This document shows positions 1 to 8,408 of a stretch of 64,000 nt of DNA, one piece after another. The translations under genes and the position numbers were made by a program. The stretch is from Mucilaginibacter sp. L294 (GTDB lineage Bacteria; Bacteroidota; Bacteroidia; Sphingobacteriales; Sphingobacteriaceae), in assembly GCF_001636615.1 (NCBI RefSeq), contig NZ_LGEK01000019.1:62001-126000 (forward strand). The letters are read 5' to 3'. A model generated the notes under the pieces. It was not told the DNA's origin. It did no database searches and was given only the letters and a program-made list of their open reading frames with translations. The first letter of the stretch is position 1. Every line of letters starts with the position of its first letter.

Positions 1-793
1 TGATATCCAGCGTAAACTGTACGTCCTTTATCCATACCTGTGTGCCTGGTTCCACGTATTCCAACAGGGAGATGTTGTTCTCCGTCAGGAATTTTGATTG
101 TACGTTTGGTACAATGGTGATGTTTTTTACCTGCTCAACAGAGAGCTGGCTTTCTATTTCGAATGTTCGTATCGACTCAATAATATCGCCAAAAAACTCC
201 ACCCGGTAAGGCAGGTCATGCGAGAAAGAGAAAATATCTACAATGCCACCACGAACAGAGAACTGGCCCGGTTCGTAAACAAAATCAACCCGGTCAAAAT
301 CATACTCCACCAAAAACTCGGTGATAAAATCGATACTGAGTTTATTGTTTACAGAGATCTCTAATGTGTTTTTCTCCAGCGATGAGCGGTCTATTACCTT
401 TTCGGCCAGGGCTTCGGGGTAGGTTACGATCAGCTGGCCGTATTCGGTAGCATGGTTCAGCTCGTTTAAAACCTCGGCGCGGGCAAGCACGTTGCTGCTG
501 TCGGGCTGGGTAAATTCAAACGGTTTGCGGTATGATGAAGGGAAAAGCAGGATGTCTTTTCCGGTTAAACTTTCCAGGTCGGCCAGGAAGTAAGCAGCTT
601 CTTCGCGTTCGGGCAGTACAAAAATCATGTGCTTGTGCTGCAAAAAATACAATGCTGCCGCCATGGCCGCATCACCCGATCCGACTAAACCACGAAGCTG
701 CACCCTTGGATTTTTACCGGCATTTAAAGCTTGCGCCAATGCCTTTATCCGATCGTCAGCCTTGTATCGCTCTAATATATCACGGATGTTCAA
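1..793 (-). CDS. mfd: Transcription-repair coupling factor Mfd, N-terminal part (cut by window edge)
   Basis: About 264 N-terminal residues of Mfd, the cytoplasmic ATPase that releases stalled RNA polymerase and recruits UvrA. The reading begins MNIRDILERYKADDRI, continues through a segment resembling the UvrB-homology region (LPEREEAAYFLADLESL, then LLFPSSYRKPFEF) and includes VRGGIVDIFSF; the translocase and RNAP-interaction domains lie outside the window. The start is TTG at 793: an in-frame stop lies at 829-827 with no ATG or GTG between, and a TAnnTTTG box sits 7 nt upstream, so the leader is very short. No other function fits this N-terminus. Confidence 0.9.
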   Translation of the reverse strand, partial: MNIRDILERYKADDRIKALAQALNAGKNPRVQLRGLVGSGDAAMAAALYFLQHKHMIFVLPEREEAAYFLADLESLTGKDILLFPSSYRKPFEFTQPDSSNVLARAEVLNELNHATEYGQLIVTYPEALAEKVIDRSSLEKNTLEISVNNKLSIDFITEFLVEYDFDRVDFVYEPGQFSVRGGIVDIFSFSHDLPYRVEFFGDIIESIRTFEIESQLSVEQVKNITIVPNVQSKFLTENNISLLEYVEPGTQVWIKDVQFTLDI

Positions 794-800
794 AACGGTG

Positions 801-808
801 CAAATATA
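801..808 (-). promoter_or_regulatory. mfd promoter -7 box
   Basis: TATATTTG on the minus strand matches the Bacteroidetes primary sigma consensus TAnnTTTG. It ends 7 nt before the TTG start, predicting a nearly leaderless message. No convincing -33 TTG is seen. Confidence 0.55.
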
Positions 809-932
809 GGTAAAAAAGCCCCTTTTTTATGTAGCGGAATATTTATCATGAAATTAAAGCAAACAATTTGCGCTTATGTTTACTTTTTAATGATATTTCG
901 AAACCACAACAAAGCACCAAACTTTATACAAC

Positions 933-1349
933 ATGAAAAACTCAGTAATATTCGGATTAGTAATAGGCGTTTTAAGTTTAATATGGCTTTTTGTAATGCG
1001 CCAAACCGGTTATAACTTAAGCGATAGTAAAGCAAACCCTATAGAGTATGTATCTATACTGATACCGTTGATAGGTTTATATTTTGGCGTAAGGCAGTTT
1101 CGCGATGGCGAGCTGAAAGGCAATATGGGCTTTTTGGAAGCATTGATACAAAGCTTTAAAATTTTACTGGTAGGTGGTGTTTTAGCCGTATTTGCCGGCA
1201 TCATATTCATCAACTGGGGCAATGGCGATAGTAATGATACCACCTTTGAAAGCTTTAGCGGCCGCATTTTTGGCGCGCTGCTTGTTGGCGTGATAGAGGC
1301 GTTTGCAGTATCTTTACTGCTAACCACCAAGAGCAACCGCGTTGATTAG
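933..1349 (+). CDS. DUF4199-type membrane protein
   Basis: A 138-residue integral membrane protein with four hydrophobic segments (about residues 4-22, 40-52, 72-93 and 112-131). The length, the N-terminal KNSVIFGLVIG and the central FRDGELKGNMGFLEALIQSF segment resemble the DUF4199 family, common in Bacteroidetes and of unknown function. It diverges from mfd, so the 140 bp between them should hold both promoters. Its stop overlaps the start of the next gene by 8 nt, indicating translational coupling. The family call is from pattern memory; the membrane location is clear. Confidence 0.75.
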   Translation: MKNSVIFGLVIGVLSLIWLFVMRQTGYNLSDSKANPIEYVSILIPLIGLYFGVRQFRDGELKGNMGFLEALIQSFKILLVGGVLAVFAGIIFINWGNGDSNDTTFESFSGRIFGALLVGVIEAFAVSLLLTTKSNRVD

Positions 1350-1644
1350 AAAATACTTTAACCGATATTTTGAATTAACTTTCTGGATTGTGGCTTTGAT
1401 TTGCCTGGCGTTTACAAACCCGGCAGGTGAAAGCCACTTTAGTTTGTGCCCTTTAAAGCTGCTGGGCTTAACCTGGTGCCCGGGCTGTGGCCTTGGCCAT
1501 GCTATTTCTTACTTGTTTCATGGCGATATAAAAAGTTCTTTCCACGCGCACTGGCTGGGTATACCCGTACTGGCTATTTTGTTATACCGTATCTGGATAC
1601 TTGCTATTGGGCGTAAATATCACTACGATCTGCCCAATCGGTGA
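1342..1644 (+). CDS. DUF2752 family small membrane protein
   Basis: A 100-residue protein with a TTG start inside the 3' end of the preceding gene. It carries the WCPGCGLGHA segment (about residues 45-54) typical of DUF2752 proteins, in which a CPxCGxG motif lies between two membrane helices. Hydrophobic stretches lie near residues 12-26 and 72-90. Function is unknown; the paired cysteines could bind metal or be redox-active, but that is speculation. The overlap with the DUF4199 gene argues that the two are made together. The TTG start is chosen because no later start preserves the N-terminal helix. Confidence 0.8.
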   Translation: MIRKYFNRYFELTFWIVALICLAFTNPAGESHFSLCPLKLLGLTWCPGCGLGHAISYLFHGDIKSSFHAHWLGIPVLAILLYRIWILAIGRKYHYDLPNR

Positions 1645-1778
1645 AAAAATCTCACTCAATTCGCCGAATAAATAACCACGCTTACCGATAGATTATAACA
1701 GGTTGCCAATTTCTTATAGGCGAATTTTAGTTTCGATAGTAGTTTTACATCATCAATCACACAGTAAAACTTAAAAAA

Positions 1779-2138
1779 ATGAACACTTACAATCCTTATA
1801 TGTCACTGCCAGGCATCACAACTGAGGAAATGGCAGTTTTGCACCAGGCTACAAGTAGCTTAAGCGATACCCAAAAACAAACCTTTTACATGATCTATTC
1901 AGGTAAAAGAAAAAGCCCGCAGGATATTATGATATTCACCTTGCTTGGCTTTATTGGTATTGCAGGTGTACAGCGCTTTTTAGTTGGCCAGGTAATGATG
2001 GGCGTGTTTTACTTTTTCACCGCAGGCTTTTGCTTCATCGGTACCATTGTTGACCTGATCAACCACCAGTCAATAGCAAACGAATACAATCAAAAAATGG
2101 CTTACGAAAGCTTCAACATAGCCAAAATGGGCATTTAA
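1779..2138 (+). CDS. TM2 domain-containing protein
   Basis: A 119-residue protein with a polar N-terminal half and a C-terminal TM2 domain: FTLLGFIGIAGVQRFLVGQVMMG followed by a second helix around VFYFFTAGFCFIGTIVDLI and a closing NHQSIANEYN. TM2 proteins have two short helices joined by a tight turn; in bacteria their role is unknown. The start is the first ATG, preceded by an A-rich leader. A 39-codon ORF follows 37 nt downstream and then a strong hairpin, so the three probably form one transcript. Confidence 0.85.
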   Translation: MNTYNPYMSLPGITTEEMAVLHQATSSLSDTQKQTFYMIYSGKRKSPQDIMIFTLLGFIGIAGVQRFLVGQVMMGVFYFFTAGFCFIGTIVDLINHQSIANEYNQKMAYESFNIAKMGI

Positions 2139-2175
2139 TTAATTCATATAATAACAAACCCTAAACCATATCACA

Positions 2176-2295
2176 ATGAAAACGCTAAGAAAACCAATCG
2201 CCAATAAATTAATGTCTCGTTTCGATAAAGAACTGATGAACATTTTAATGAACGACCTAAAAGCGGCAAAAGCCAAAGTACGTTCTAAGATATAA
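2176..2295 (+). CDS. Small ORF, 39 residues, basic
   Basis: An ORF reading MKTLRKPIANKLMSRF, then DKELMNILMNDLKAAKAK, ending VRSKI before TAA. It is basic and predicted to be largely helical, with no membrane segment. It lies between the TM2 gene and a strong hairpin terminator, has an A-rich upstream region (tatcacaATG) like its neighbours, and uses codons like them. No family is recognised. A real small protein is plausible but not proven; it could also be an untranslated part of the TM2 message. Confidence 0.5.
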   Translation: MKTLRKPIANKLMSRFDKELMNILMNDLKAAKAKVRSKI

Positions 2296-2319
2296 GCAAA
2301 GCTTTTTAAGCTATACAAG

Positions 2320-2399
2320 GATCAAAACGCGGTGAGCGTTGGCAAATCGATTAACGATTTGAGCCAAAGAAAATATCACTGGTTGTTTTGATCTTTTTT
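2320..2399 (+). terminator. Long nested hairpin plus T-run ending the TM2 transcript
   Basis: Three nested helices: outer GATCAAAAC (2320-2328) with GTTTTGATC (2385-2393), middle GGTGA (2331-2335) with TCACT (2376-2380, one G-T pair), and inner TTGGC+AAATCG (2339-2349) with CGATTT+GCCAA (2355-2367, 2-nt bulge). Six T follow at 2394-2399. This is far larger than the other terminators here and may be a stable 3' RNA as well as a terminator. Confidence 0.7.
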
Positions 2400-2475
2400 A
2401 TTTACTCCACCTCCTCAATTTCTCATATAACAAAAGCATAGTTAACCGTTATATTTACACACCTGTTTATTTAAA

Positions 2476-3447
2476 ATGGAAAACTTAAAAATTGCGACCG
2501 CACAATTCGAGAATAAAGGCGGCAACAAAGTATATAACCTATCGGTTATCAAACTATTAGCGGCAAAGGCTGCGGCAAAAGGTGCACAGGTTGTGGCTTT
2601 TCATGAATGCTCTGTAACCGGTTATACCTTTGCCCGTAAGCTAACTAAGCAGCAAATGCTTGATGTTGCCGAATTTATACCCAATGGCCCAAGCATAAAA
2701 AGGCTTACGGAAATAGCGGCAGAATTGGATATCGTAATATTGGCGGGCTTATTTGAAAAAGATGCCGACGACAATTTATATAAAGCACATGTTTGTGTAG
2801 ATAAGAATGGGTTGGTTGCCAAATATCGCAAGCTGCACCCTTTTATTAACCCGCACCTTACGCCCGGCAACGAGTATGTGGTATTTGATATTAAAGGCTG
2901 GAAATGCAGCATTTTGATCTGTTATGACAACAACATTATTGAAAATGTAAGGGCTGTAAAATTACTTGGTGCCGATATTGTTTTTATGCCGCATGTAACC
3001 ATGTGTACCCCATCTACCCGGCCGGGTGCGGGCTTTGTTGACCCTATACTATGGCAAAACCGGGAAGCCGACCCAACTACCTTACGGCAGGAATTTGACG
3101 GGCTAAAAGGCAGGGCGTGGCTTATGAAATGGCTGCCCGCACGGGCTTATGACAATGGTATTTATGCGGTGTTTTCTAACCCTATCGGCATGGATGACGA
3201 CCAGCTTAAGAATGGCTGCTCAATGATACTTGACCCATTCGGCGACATAATTGCGGAGTGCAGGACATTTGACGACGACATAGCTGTTGCTACCATTACC
3301 CCCGATAAGCTTACAATGGCAGGTGGTTACCGCTATATTAAGGCCCGCCGCCCTAACCTTTACGGCGGCGTTATCTCGCAGCCACATAAGCCCGAACAAA
3401 CCGTTGTTTGGCTGGATGAAGGCGAGGGCGTTAAGATCAAACAATAG
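2476..3447 (+). CDS. Carbon-nitrogen hydrolase (nitrilase superfamily)
   Basis: A 323-residue cytoplasmic amidase-like enzyme. The Glu-Lys-Cys triad of the superfamily is visible: E44 in AFHECSVTGY, K119 in KYRKLHPF and C149 in CSILICYDNN. Such enzymes hydrolyse amides or nitriles (N-carbamoyl compounds, omega-amides and others). The exact substrate cannot be read from sequence. It begins at the first ATG, with a near-consensus TATATTTA box about 20 nt upstream, and stands alone before nif3, 57 nt away. The insertion around residues 175-215 is longer than in minimal omega-amidases. Confidence 0.88.
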   Translation: MENLKIATAQFENKGGNKVYNLSVIKLLAAKAAAKGAQVVAFHECSVTGYTFARKLTKQQMLDVAEFIPNGPSIKRLTEIAAELDIVILAGLFEKDADDNLYKAHVCVDKNGLVAKYRKLHPFINPHLTPGNEYVVFDIKGWKCSILICYDNNIIENVRAVKLLGADIVFMPHVTMCTPSTRPGAGFVDPILWQNREADPTTLRQEFDGLKGRAWLMKWLPARAYDNGIYAVFSNPIGMDDDQLKNGCSMILDPFGDIIAECRTFDDDIAVATITPDKLTMAGGYRYIKARRPNLYGGVISQPHKPEQTVVWLDEGEGVKIKQ

Positions 3448-3504
3448 CATCTTTTATAGTAAAACTTTTAAATCTCCGGTATACTGCATTACCTTAGTAC
3501 AATT

Positions 3505-4602
3505 ATGAAATTAGCACAGCTAACCGCTTACCTGGAGAGCCTGGCCCCGCTGGCCTACCAGGAAGATTATGATAACAGCGGACTGATAGTAGGCCAGCCT
3601 GATATGGAAGTACACCAGGCGCTTATCTCATTGGATTGCACCGAGGCAGTGGTTGACGAAGCCATTGCGACAGATTGCCAGGTGATCATATCGCATCACC
3701 CCATAGTTTTTAAAGGTTTAAAAAAGTTTAATGGCAAAACCTATGTGGAGCGCGTGGTAGAAAAAGCCATCCGTAATAACATAGCTCTTTATGCCATCCA
3801 TACCAATCTGGATAATATAATGACCGGGGTAAACGCCCGCATTTGCGAAACCCTTGGCATCAGCAATACGCGCATTTTGGCGCCAAAGCATAACCTGTTA
3901 AAAAAGCTGGTTACCTATGTGCCCATTGCACAAGCCGAGCAAGTGCGTAAAGCCCTGTTCCACGCCGGGGCGGGCCATATTGGCGAGTATAGCGAATGTA
4001 GCTTTAGCGTAGAAGGTACCGGCACCTTCAAGGGCGGCGAAAACAGCGACCCATACGTAGGGGAGCCGGGTGTACGCCACCACGAGGAAGAAATGAGGAT
4101 AGAGACCGTTTACCCGGCCAACTTGGAAAGCAAGATCATTATGGCGCTGGTTTTGGCGCACCCGTACGAAGAGGTAGCCTATGATCTTTATAACCTAACC
4201 AACCAGCACCAGGAAATTGGCAGCGGGATGATAGGGGAGATTGACGCGCCAATGGACGAGGCCGAATTTTTAGCGGATGTAAAAACAAGCATGGATGCGC
4301 AGGTGATAAGGCACACCGCGTTTACCGGCAAGCAGGTAAAAAAAGTTGCAGTTTGCGGCGGCTCGGGCGGGTTTTTGTTGAAACAGGCTATAGCTGCCGG
4401 CGCAGATGTTTTTATCACCGCCGATTATAAATATCACGAGTTTTTTGATGCCGAGGGAAAAATACTGATTGCCGACATCGGACATTTTGAAAGTGAGCAA
4501 TTTACGCAACAATTATTGTTCGAAATTATTCAGAAAAAATTTGTTAACTTTGCCATCCGTTTAACAAAAGTGAATACAAACCCCGTCAAATATTTTATTT
4601 AA
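3505..4602 (+). CDS. Nif3-like dinuclear metal centre protein (YbgI/YqfO type)
   Basis: A 365-residue Nif3-family (COG0327) protein, sometimes annotated as a GTP cyclohydrolase I type 2 homologue; its true reaction is unsettled. The metal-site signatures are present: ISHHPIVFKG (H64, H65), HTNLD, and the C-terminal ADIGHFESEQ. The length fits the long form with an inserted PII-like domain between the two halves. The stop overlaps the ATG of the zinc-ribbon gene by one base (TAATG), a coupling common for this pair in Bacteroidetes. Confidence 0.92.
   Translation: MKLAQLTAYLESLAPLAYQEDYDNSGLIVGQPDMEVHQALISLDCTEAVVDEAIATDCQVIISHHPIVFKGLKKFNGKTYVERVVEKAIRNNIALYAIHTNLDNIMTGVNARICETLGISNTRILAPKHNLLKKLVTYVPIAQAEQVRKALFHAGAGHIGEYSECSFSVEGTGTFKGGENSDPYVGEPGVRHHEEEMRIETVYPANLESKIIMALVLAHPYEEVAYDLYNLTNQHQEIGSGMIGEIDAPMDEAEFLADVKTSMDAQVIRHTAFTGKQVKKVAVCGGSGGFLLKQAIAAGADVFITADYKYHEFFDAEGKILIADIGHFESEQFTQQLLFEIIQKKFVNFAIRLTKVNTNPVKYFI
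4545..4552 (+). promoter_or_regulatory. Internal -7 box inside the nif3-like gene
   Basis: TAACTTTG, an exact TAnnTTTG match, lies 49 nt before the zinc-ribbon start and within the last codons of the upstream gene. It could drive the zinc-ribbon gene separately. A TTG lies at 4516-4518 but with 26 nt spacing, so this is tentative. Confidence 0.35.
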
Positions 4603-5345
4603 TGGAACAAACCATAGAACAAAAGCTGAAAGCTTTATACGACCTGCAAACCATCCACACCAAAATTGACAAGATACGCCAGGTAAGAGGTGAATTGCCT
4701 ATGGAAGTTGCAGATCTTGAAGATGATGTTGCAGGCCTTGAAACCCGCATACAGAAGATCAAGAATGAGCTTGATGATCTTGAGGATGAAATTGTAACCC
4801 GCAAGAACCTGATAAAAGACTCACAGGCTAACATAAAAAAATACGAAGCTCAACTTAACGAAGTTAAAAACAACCGCGAGTATGATGCCATATCAAAAGA
4901 AATTGAGATACAAGGCTTAGATATTCAAGTGAGCGAGAAAAAAATTCGCGAGTACGGTTTCGAGATCGCATCAAAAACCGGTATCTACGAAAAAGCACAG
5001 GCTGACCTTGATGCACGCCGCAGCGATCTTGATGCTAAAAAAGATGAGTTAGGCACTATTACCGCCGAAACTGAAAAAGAAGAAAACGAATTGACCGGCC
5101 AGGCTGATAAAGCTACCGGTAATATTGATGAGCGTTTGCTTATTGCTTACAACCGTTTGCGTAAAAACGCTAAAAATGGTTTAGCAGTAGTTACCATTCA
5201 GCGCGATTCATGCTCTGGTTGCTTTAACCAGATCCCACCTCAGCGCCAATCAGATATCCGTCAGCGTAAAAAGATCATCGTTTGCGAGCATTGCGGACGT
5301 ATCCTGGTTGATGAATTGATGGCTCTTGAAGAAGAGAACGCATAA
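4602..5345 (+). CDS. Coiled-coil zinc-ribbon protein (COG1579)
   Basis: A 247-residue protein: a long coiled coil (about residues 5-175, rich in E, K, D and L heptads) followed by a C4 zinc ribbon with C204/C207 (CSGC) and C228/C231 (CEHC). This layout matches COG1579, proposed to bind nucleic acid and conserved next to nif3-like genes; its role is not established. It overlaps the upstream stop by one base. A short terminator follows, shared with the convergent gene. Confidence 0.9.
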   Translation: MEQTIEQKLKALYDLQTIHTKIDKIRQVRGELPMEVADLEDDVAGLETRIQKIKNELDDLEDEIVTRKNLIKDSQANIKKYEAQLNEVKNNREYDAISKEIEIQGLDIQVSEKKIREYGFEIASKTGIYEKAQADLDARRSDLDAKKDELGTITAETEKEENELTGQADKATGNIDERLLIAYNRLRKNAKNGLAVVTIQRDSCSGCFNQIPPQRQSDIRQRKKIIVCEHCGRILVDELMALEEENA

Positions 5346-5374
5346 TTAGCAACCACGTTCATAAACTTATATTT

Positions 5375-5402
5375 AAAAGGCCCCGTTTACGGTGCTTTTT
5401 TT
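5375..5402. terminator. Bidirectional terminator between convergent genes
   Basis: AAAAGGCCCCGT (5375-5386) pairs with ACGGTGCTTTT (from 5389) with one mismatch and one wobble, and is followed by T on the plus strand and preceded by A. The last codon and stop of the minus-strand gene fall inside the hairpin. Confidence 0.7.
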
Positions 5403-6007
5403 GTTGGGTATAACTTACTTATTAACTGTTGAGATATAGTTTTAAGTGTTGTTAAAATGGATTCTTGATTTTTGTTATAATTTAGGTTAGGGTATTTGTT
5501 ATCGATATACTTGGTATCTAATGCAAAGTCATCAATGTCTTTAAGAATAACTCCTGTGGATGTATGGATTTCAAACATGTAATGGCAGCTGTGATCTCTC
5601 ATTACGGAAAGCAGATGCTTTTTTCCGTTAACTATTTCTACATATTGAGGATATTCCAAATGGGCTTTTTTAATCGTATTAGGATTTTTTAGGATCGTAT
5701 TTATAAGCTGTGATGAAACCTGCCTCATCTCGTAATCATTGCAATTATCAAAGTGTTGGATGTAAGCAGTGGTATCAATTTTCCAAAACAGATATTTCAC
5801 TAAGCTTGTATTACAAGAATCGGGATAATACCTTTTTACGTAGCCAACGCAATCAACATAATAGCAAATTATAGGGTCAACTTTTTCGTTCTTAAGCTCG
5901 GCTGTTCGCTTGTTTACTTTTTTGTTGGTTATACTGTCTGGTGATTGCGCACAACAAACAGATGCTGCAAACAAGCCGGCTATTATCAATAGAAGTGTTT
6001 TCGTCAT
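5387..6007 (-). CDS. Exported hypothetical protein
   Basis: A 206-residue protein with a Sec signal peptide (MTKTLLLIIAGLFAASVCCA, likely cut before QSPDS). The VCC context is not a good lipobox, so it is probably periplasmic rather than a lipoprotein. The mature part is mixed polar and contains several Tyr and Cys residues (ICYYVDCVGYVKRYY). No family is recognised. It is convergent with the zinc-ribbon gene and its stop overlaps the shared terminator. Base composition is more AT-rich than the neighbouring housekeeping genes. Confidence 0.75.
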   Translation of the reverse strand: MTKTLLLIIAGLFAASVCCAQSPDSITNKKVNKRTAELKNEKVDPIICYYVDCVGYVKRYYPDSCNTSLVKYLFWKIDTTAYIQHFDNCNDYEMRQVSSQLINTILKNPNTIKKAHLEYPQYVEIVNGKKHLLSVMRDHSCHYMFEIHTSTGVILKDIDDFALDTKYIDNKYPNLNYNKNQESILTTLKTISQQLISKLYPTKKAP

Positions 6008-6122
6008 TAGTTAAATATAATGATAGTTTGTAAGTCGTATTGGGAATAACTGCACTAAATTTTCAAATAAAATTCCCCCTCCCAAAAGAACGGCTATCTT
6101 TACCGCCGAGAAGATTAGAGAT

Positions 6123-6353
6123 ATGGGATTACCGCTACGGATTACTTTTAACGACAAGGATTATGTTTACCAGATTGTAAACAGTCGTTTGATAAATCAA
6201 AACACTACCGAACTGGAACTACTGCTGAACGGCGAAAAGCTTCAGCTGATAAAAGAAAACACCATCTGGATCCAAAAAGAAGGCGAAGAACAACTCGACC
6301 CTAATTTTGTACAGGCGCTGGGCCGGTCGGTGTCGCTGCGGTTAAGGATGTAA
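6123..6353 (+). CDS. Small conserved-looking hypothetical protein, 76 residues
   Basis: A cytoplasmic protein without signal or membrane segment; the sequence alternates short strands (LPLRITFNDKDYVYQIVNS, ELELLLNGEKLQLIKE) and suggests a small beta fold. A near-consensus TATCTTTA box lies about 23 nt upstream of the ATG, supporting expression. It is followed by an intergenic inverted repeat rather than by another gene on the same strand. The family is not recognised and no role is proposed. Confidence 0.7.
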   Translation: MGLPLRITFNDKDYVYQIVNSRLINQNTTELELLLNGEKLQLIKENTIWIQKEGEEQLDPNFVQALGRSVSLRLRM

Positions 6354-6376
6354 TCTTCTTTATGTAGAAGCTACGT

Positions 6377-6640
6377 CATTGCGAGCGTAGCGTGGCAATC
6401 TTCGATAGAAAAGTATACAATATGCACATCAATTGCTACTTATTCATCTAATAATCCATCATAAAGGTCTTTCATTCCGGATTAACAGAGTTTATCAAAT
6501 CGATTTTGCTTTGCCGACTTCTGTCTTTTATTCATTTTTCTTGTGATGATGTAGACACATCCCCTCTTTGCATTACCATATTGCAAATTAAAAAAACTGG
6601 CGACTTGTATGTCGATGATTGCCACGCTACGCTCGCAATG
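6377..6640. repeat. 264-bp element bounded by a perfect 24-bp inverted repeat
   Basis: The stretch 6354-6668 has no convincing gene. Bases 6377-6400 (starting CATTGCGAGCG, ending GGCAATC) recur exactly inverted at 6617-6640. The interior is AT-rich and without a credible ORF. The arrangement resembles a miniature inverted-repeat element or a pair of dispersed palindromic units. Confidence 0.75.
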
Positions 6641-6668
6641 GCGCGCGGGGATAGCGCAAAGTATCCTT

Positions 6669-7739
6669 CTAAAACATACTCGTCTGTTTCCCACCCTTTG
6701 GTGTAAATAATGTAAAGTCATACGGCGGCATTTCGCGGCCAGCCAGGAAACGTACGCAGGCCATGCGGTATAGTTGATGGATGGACTGGGCAACGTGCCC
6801 CTCGCCGCTCATACGGCGGCCAAATTCGCTATCGTTAAGGCTACCGCCGTGGCAGGCTTTGATCATGTTTAAAACCTTTTCGGCCCTGTCGGGGAACGCT
6901 TTGTGCACCCAGTCGGTAAAGATCTCGGCAATGGCACCGTTTAGCCTCACAATAGTGAACCCGGCAGCTACTGCACCCCGGTCGGCAGCGGCTTTTATAA
7001 TATCAGGGATCTCGTTACTGTTTAGCCCCGGGATGATGGGCGCTACCATTACCCTGCATGGGATGCCTTTCTCCGTTAGTTTTTGAATAACACCTAAGCG
7101 GCTCATTCCCGTAACGGTGCGCGGTTCCAGCTTTTGCCGTAACGATTCGTTTAGCGTGGTGATAGATATGTTTACATGCGCCAGGTTCATGCTGGCCAGC
7201 TCGCCCAGGATATCCATATCACGCAGTACCACATTGTTTTTGGTGATGATGCTTACCGGGTTGCGGTATTTTAAAAACACCTGTAAAAGCCCGCGGGTTA
7301 TTTTAAGCTTACGTTCAATGGGTTGGTAGCAATCTGTATTGCCCGATAGTATAATGGGTACCGGCTCATATCCCTTTTTATTAAAATATTTTTCGAGCAG
7401 CTCCGGGGCGTTGCGTTTTACAATGATCTTACGCTCAAAATCGAGCCCTGCACTAAAGCCGAAATACTCGTGGCTGTTTCGGGCATAACAATAAATGCAG
7501 CCATGTTCGCAACCCTGGTAGGGGTTTATGGAGTGGAAGTGGCTTAAATCGGGACTGTTAGATTCACTTACGATCTTCTTGGGGGTTTCCTCAAAAAGTT
7601 GGGTGTGCGTGTTTTCCAGCAGCTGTTCATCAAGCCCCTCGATGTGCTCCAGCACATATTTGTTCTTTAAAAACCTGTTGTGGGTGTTTACCTGCGCCCC
7701 TCTACCCTTAAAAAATTCATCGTTTTCCGCATGTGACAT
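6669..7739 (-). CDS. Radical SAM protein, PA0069/SplB-like family
   Basis: A 356-residue radical S-adenosylmethionine protein. The cluster motif is CEHGCIYCY (three Cys binding 4Fe-4S), within NPYQGCEHGCIYCYARNSHE. The core TIM-barrel segments IILSGNTDCYQPIE, ITKNNVVLRDMDIL and RVMVAPIIPGLN follow. This layout matches the PA0069/Rv2578c family related to spore photoproduct lyase; no substrate is established. It starts 31 nt from the stop of the response regulator, which lies upstream on the same strand, so cotranscription is possible but unlikely to be functional. Confidence 0.9.
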   Translation of the reverse strand: MSHAENDEFFKGRGAQVNTHNRFLKNKYVLEHIEGLDEQLLENTHTQLFEETPKKIVSESNSPDLSHFHSINPYQGCEHGCIYCYARNSHEYFGFSAGLDFERKIIVKRNAPELLEKYFNKKGYEPVPIILSGNTDCYQPIERKLKITRGLLQVFLKYRNPVSIITKNNVVLRDMDILGELASMNLAHVNISITTLNESLRQKLEPRTVTGMSRLGVIQKLTEKGIPCRVMVAPIIPGLNSNEIPDIIKAAADRGAVAAGFTIVRLNGAIAEIFTDWVHKAFPDRAEKVLNMIKACHGGSLNDSEFGRRMSGEGHVAQSIHQLYRMACVRFLAGREMPPYDFTLFTPKGGKQTSMF

Positions 7740-7769
7740 GAAAACAAATTTGCTAATAATTTTAGCAAA

Positions 7770-8408
7770 TTACAATTCAATCATGTTATTTTTTATCGCG
7801 TATAAAACCAGCCCTACACGGCTTTTTATCTGCAGTTTTTCAAAAAGCTGGTCGCGATAGCCATCAACAGTACGCGCGCTGATGCACATTTGGTCGGCAA
7901 TTTCCTTGTAGGTGAGTTCGGTGCCGGCAAGTTTTAAGAATTCAATTTCGCGGGCGTTCAGCTTAACCTGGTCGGTGTTTTTGTTGAAACTTTGTACCAG
8001 GTGGCGGGTTACAAATTCGGGGTAGTACAACTCGCCTTGCGATACCTTTTTAAGCGCCTGTTCAAATTCGTGGGGTTCCGCATCCTTTAGCAGGTAGCCT
8101 TTAACCCCCATTTTTACCATGCTTAATACTTTCTCGGCATCCTCAAACATCGATAAGATGATGATACAAACGTCCGGGTAATGCGTGCGCAGCCATTGCG
8201 CGGTGCTGGTGCCGTCCATTACAGGCATATTAATATCCAGCAAAACAATATCGGGTTTAAACTTGGGCGATATTTTGCGTGTAAGTTCCTCGCCGTTGCC
8301 GGCCTCGAAAAGTATTTTGTAGCCGGTAAGGGAGTTTATTAATGATACGATTCCGCTTCTGAAGAGGCGGTGATCATCAACCAGTGCTATCGTGGTTTCC
8401 GTTGGCAT
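7770..8408 (-). CDS. NarL/LuxR-type response regulator
   Basis: A two-component response regulator of about 212 residues from the chosen start: receiver domain with IALVDDHRLFRSG at the N-terminus, phosphoacceptor Asp in IVLLDINMPVMDG (D58), and a C-terminal LuxR helix-turn-helix (LNAREIEFLKLAGTELTYKEIADQM, then ISARTVDGYR). An upstream in-frame ATG at 8432 would add MIPLHNIL. I prefer 8408 because the receiver fold then begins normally. It overlaps the kinase gene by 32 nt, so the two are coupled and almost surely partners. Confidence 0.93.
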   Translation of the reverse strand: MPTETTIALVDDHRLFRSGIVSLINSLTGYKILFEAGNGEELTRKISPKFKPDIVLLDINMPVMDGTSTAQWLRTHYPDVCIIILSMFEDAEKVLSMVKMGVKGYLLKDAEPHEFEQALKKVSQGELYYPEFVTRHLVQSFNKNTDQVKLNAREIEFLKLAGTELTYKEIADQMCISARTVDGYRDQLFEKLQIKSRVGLVLYAIKNNMIEL

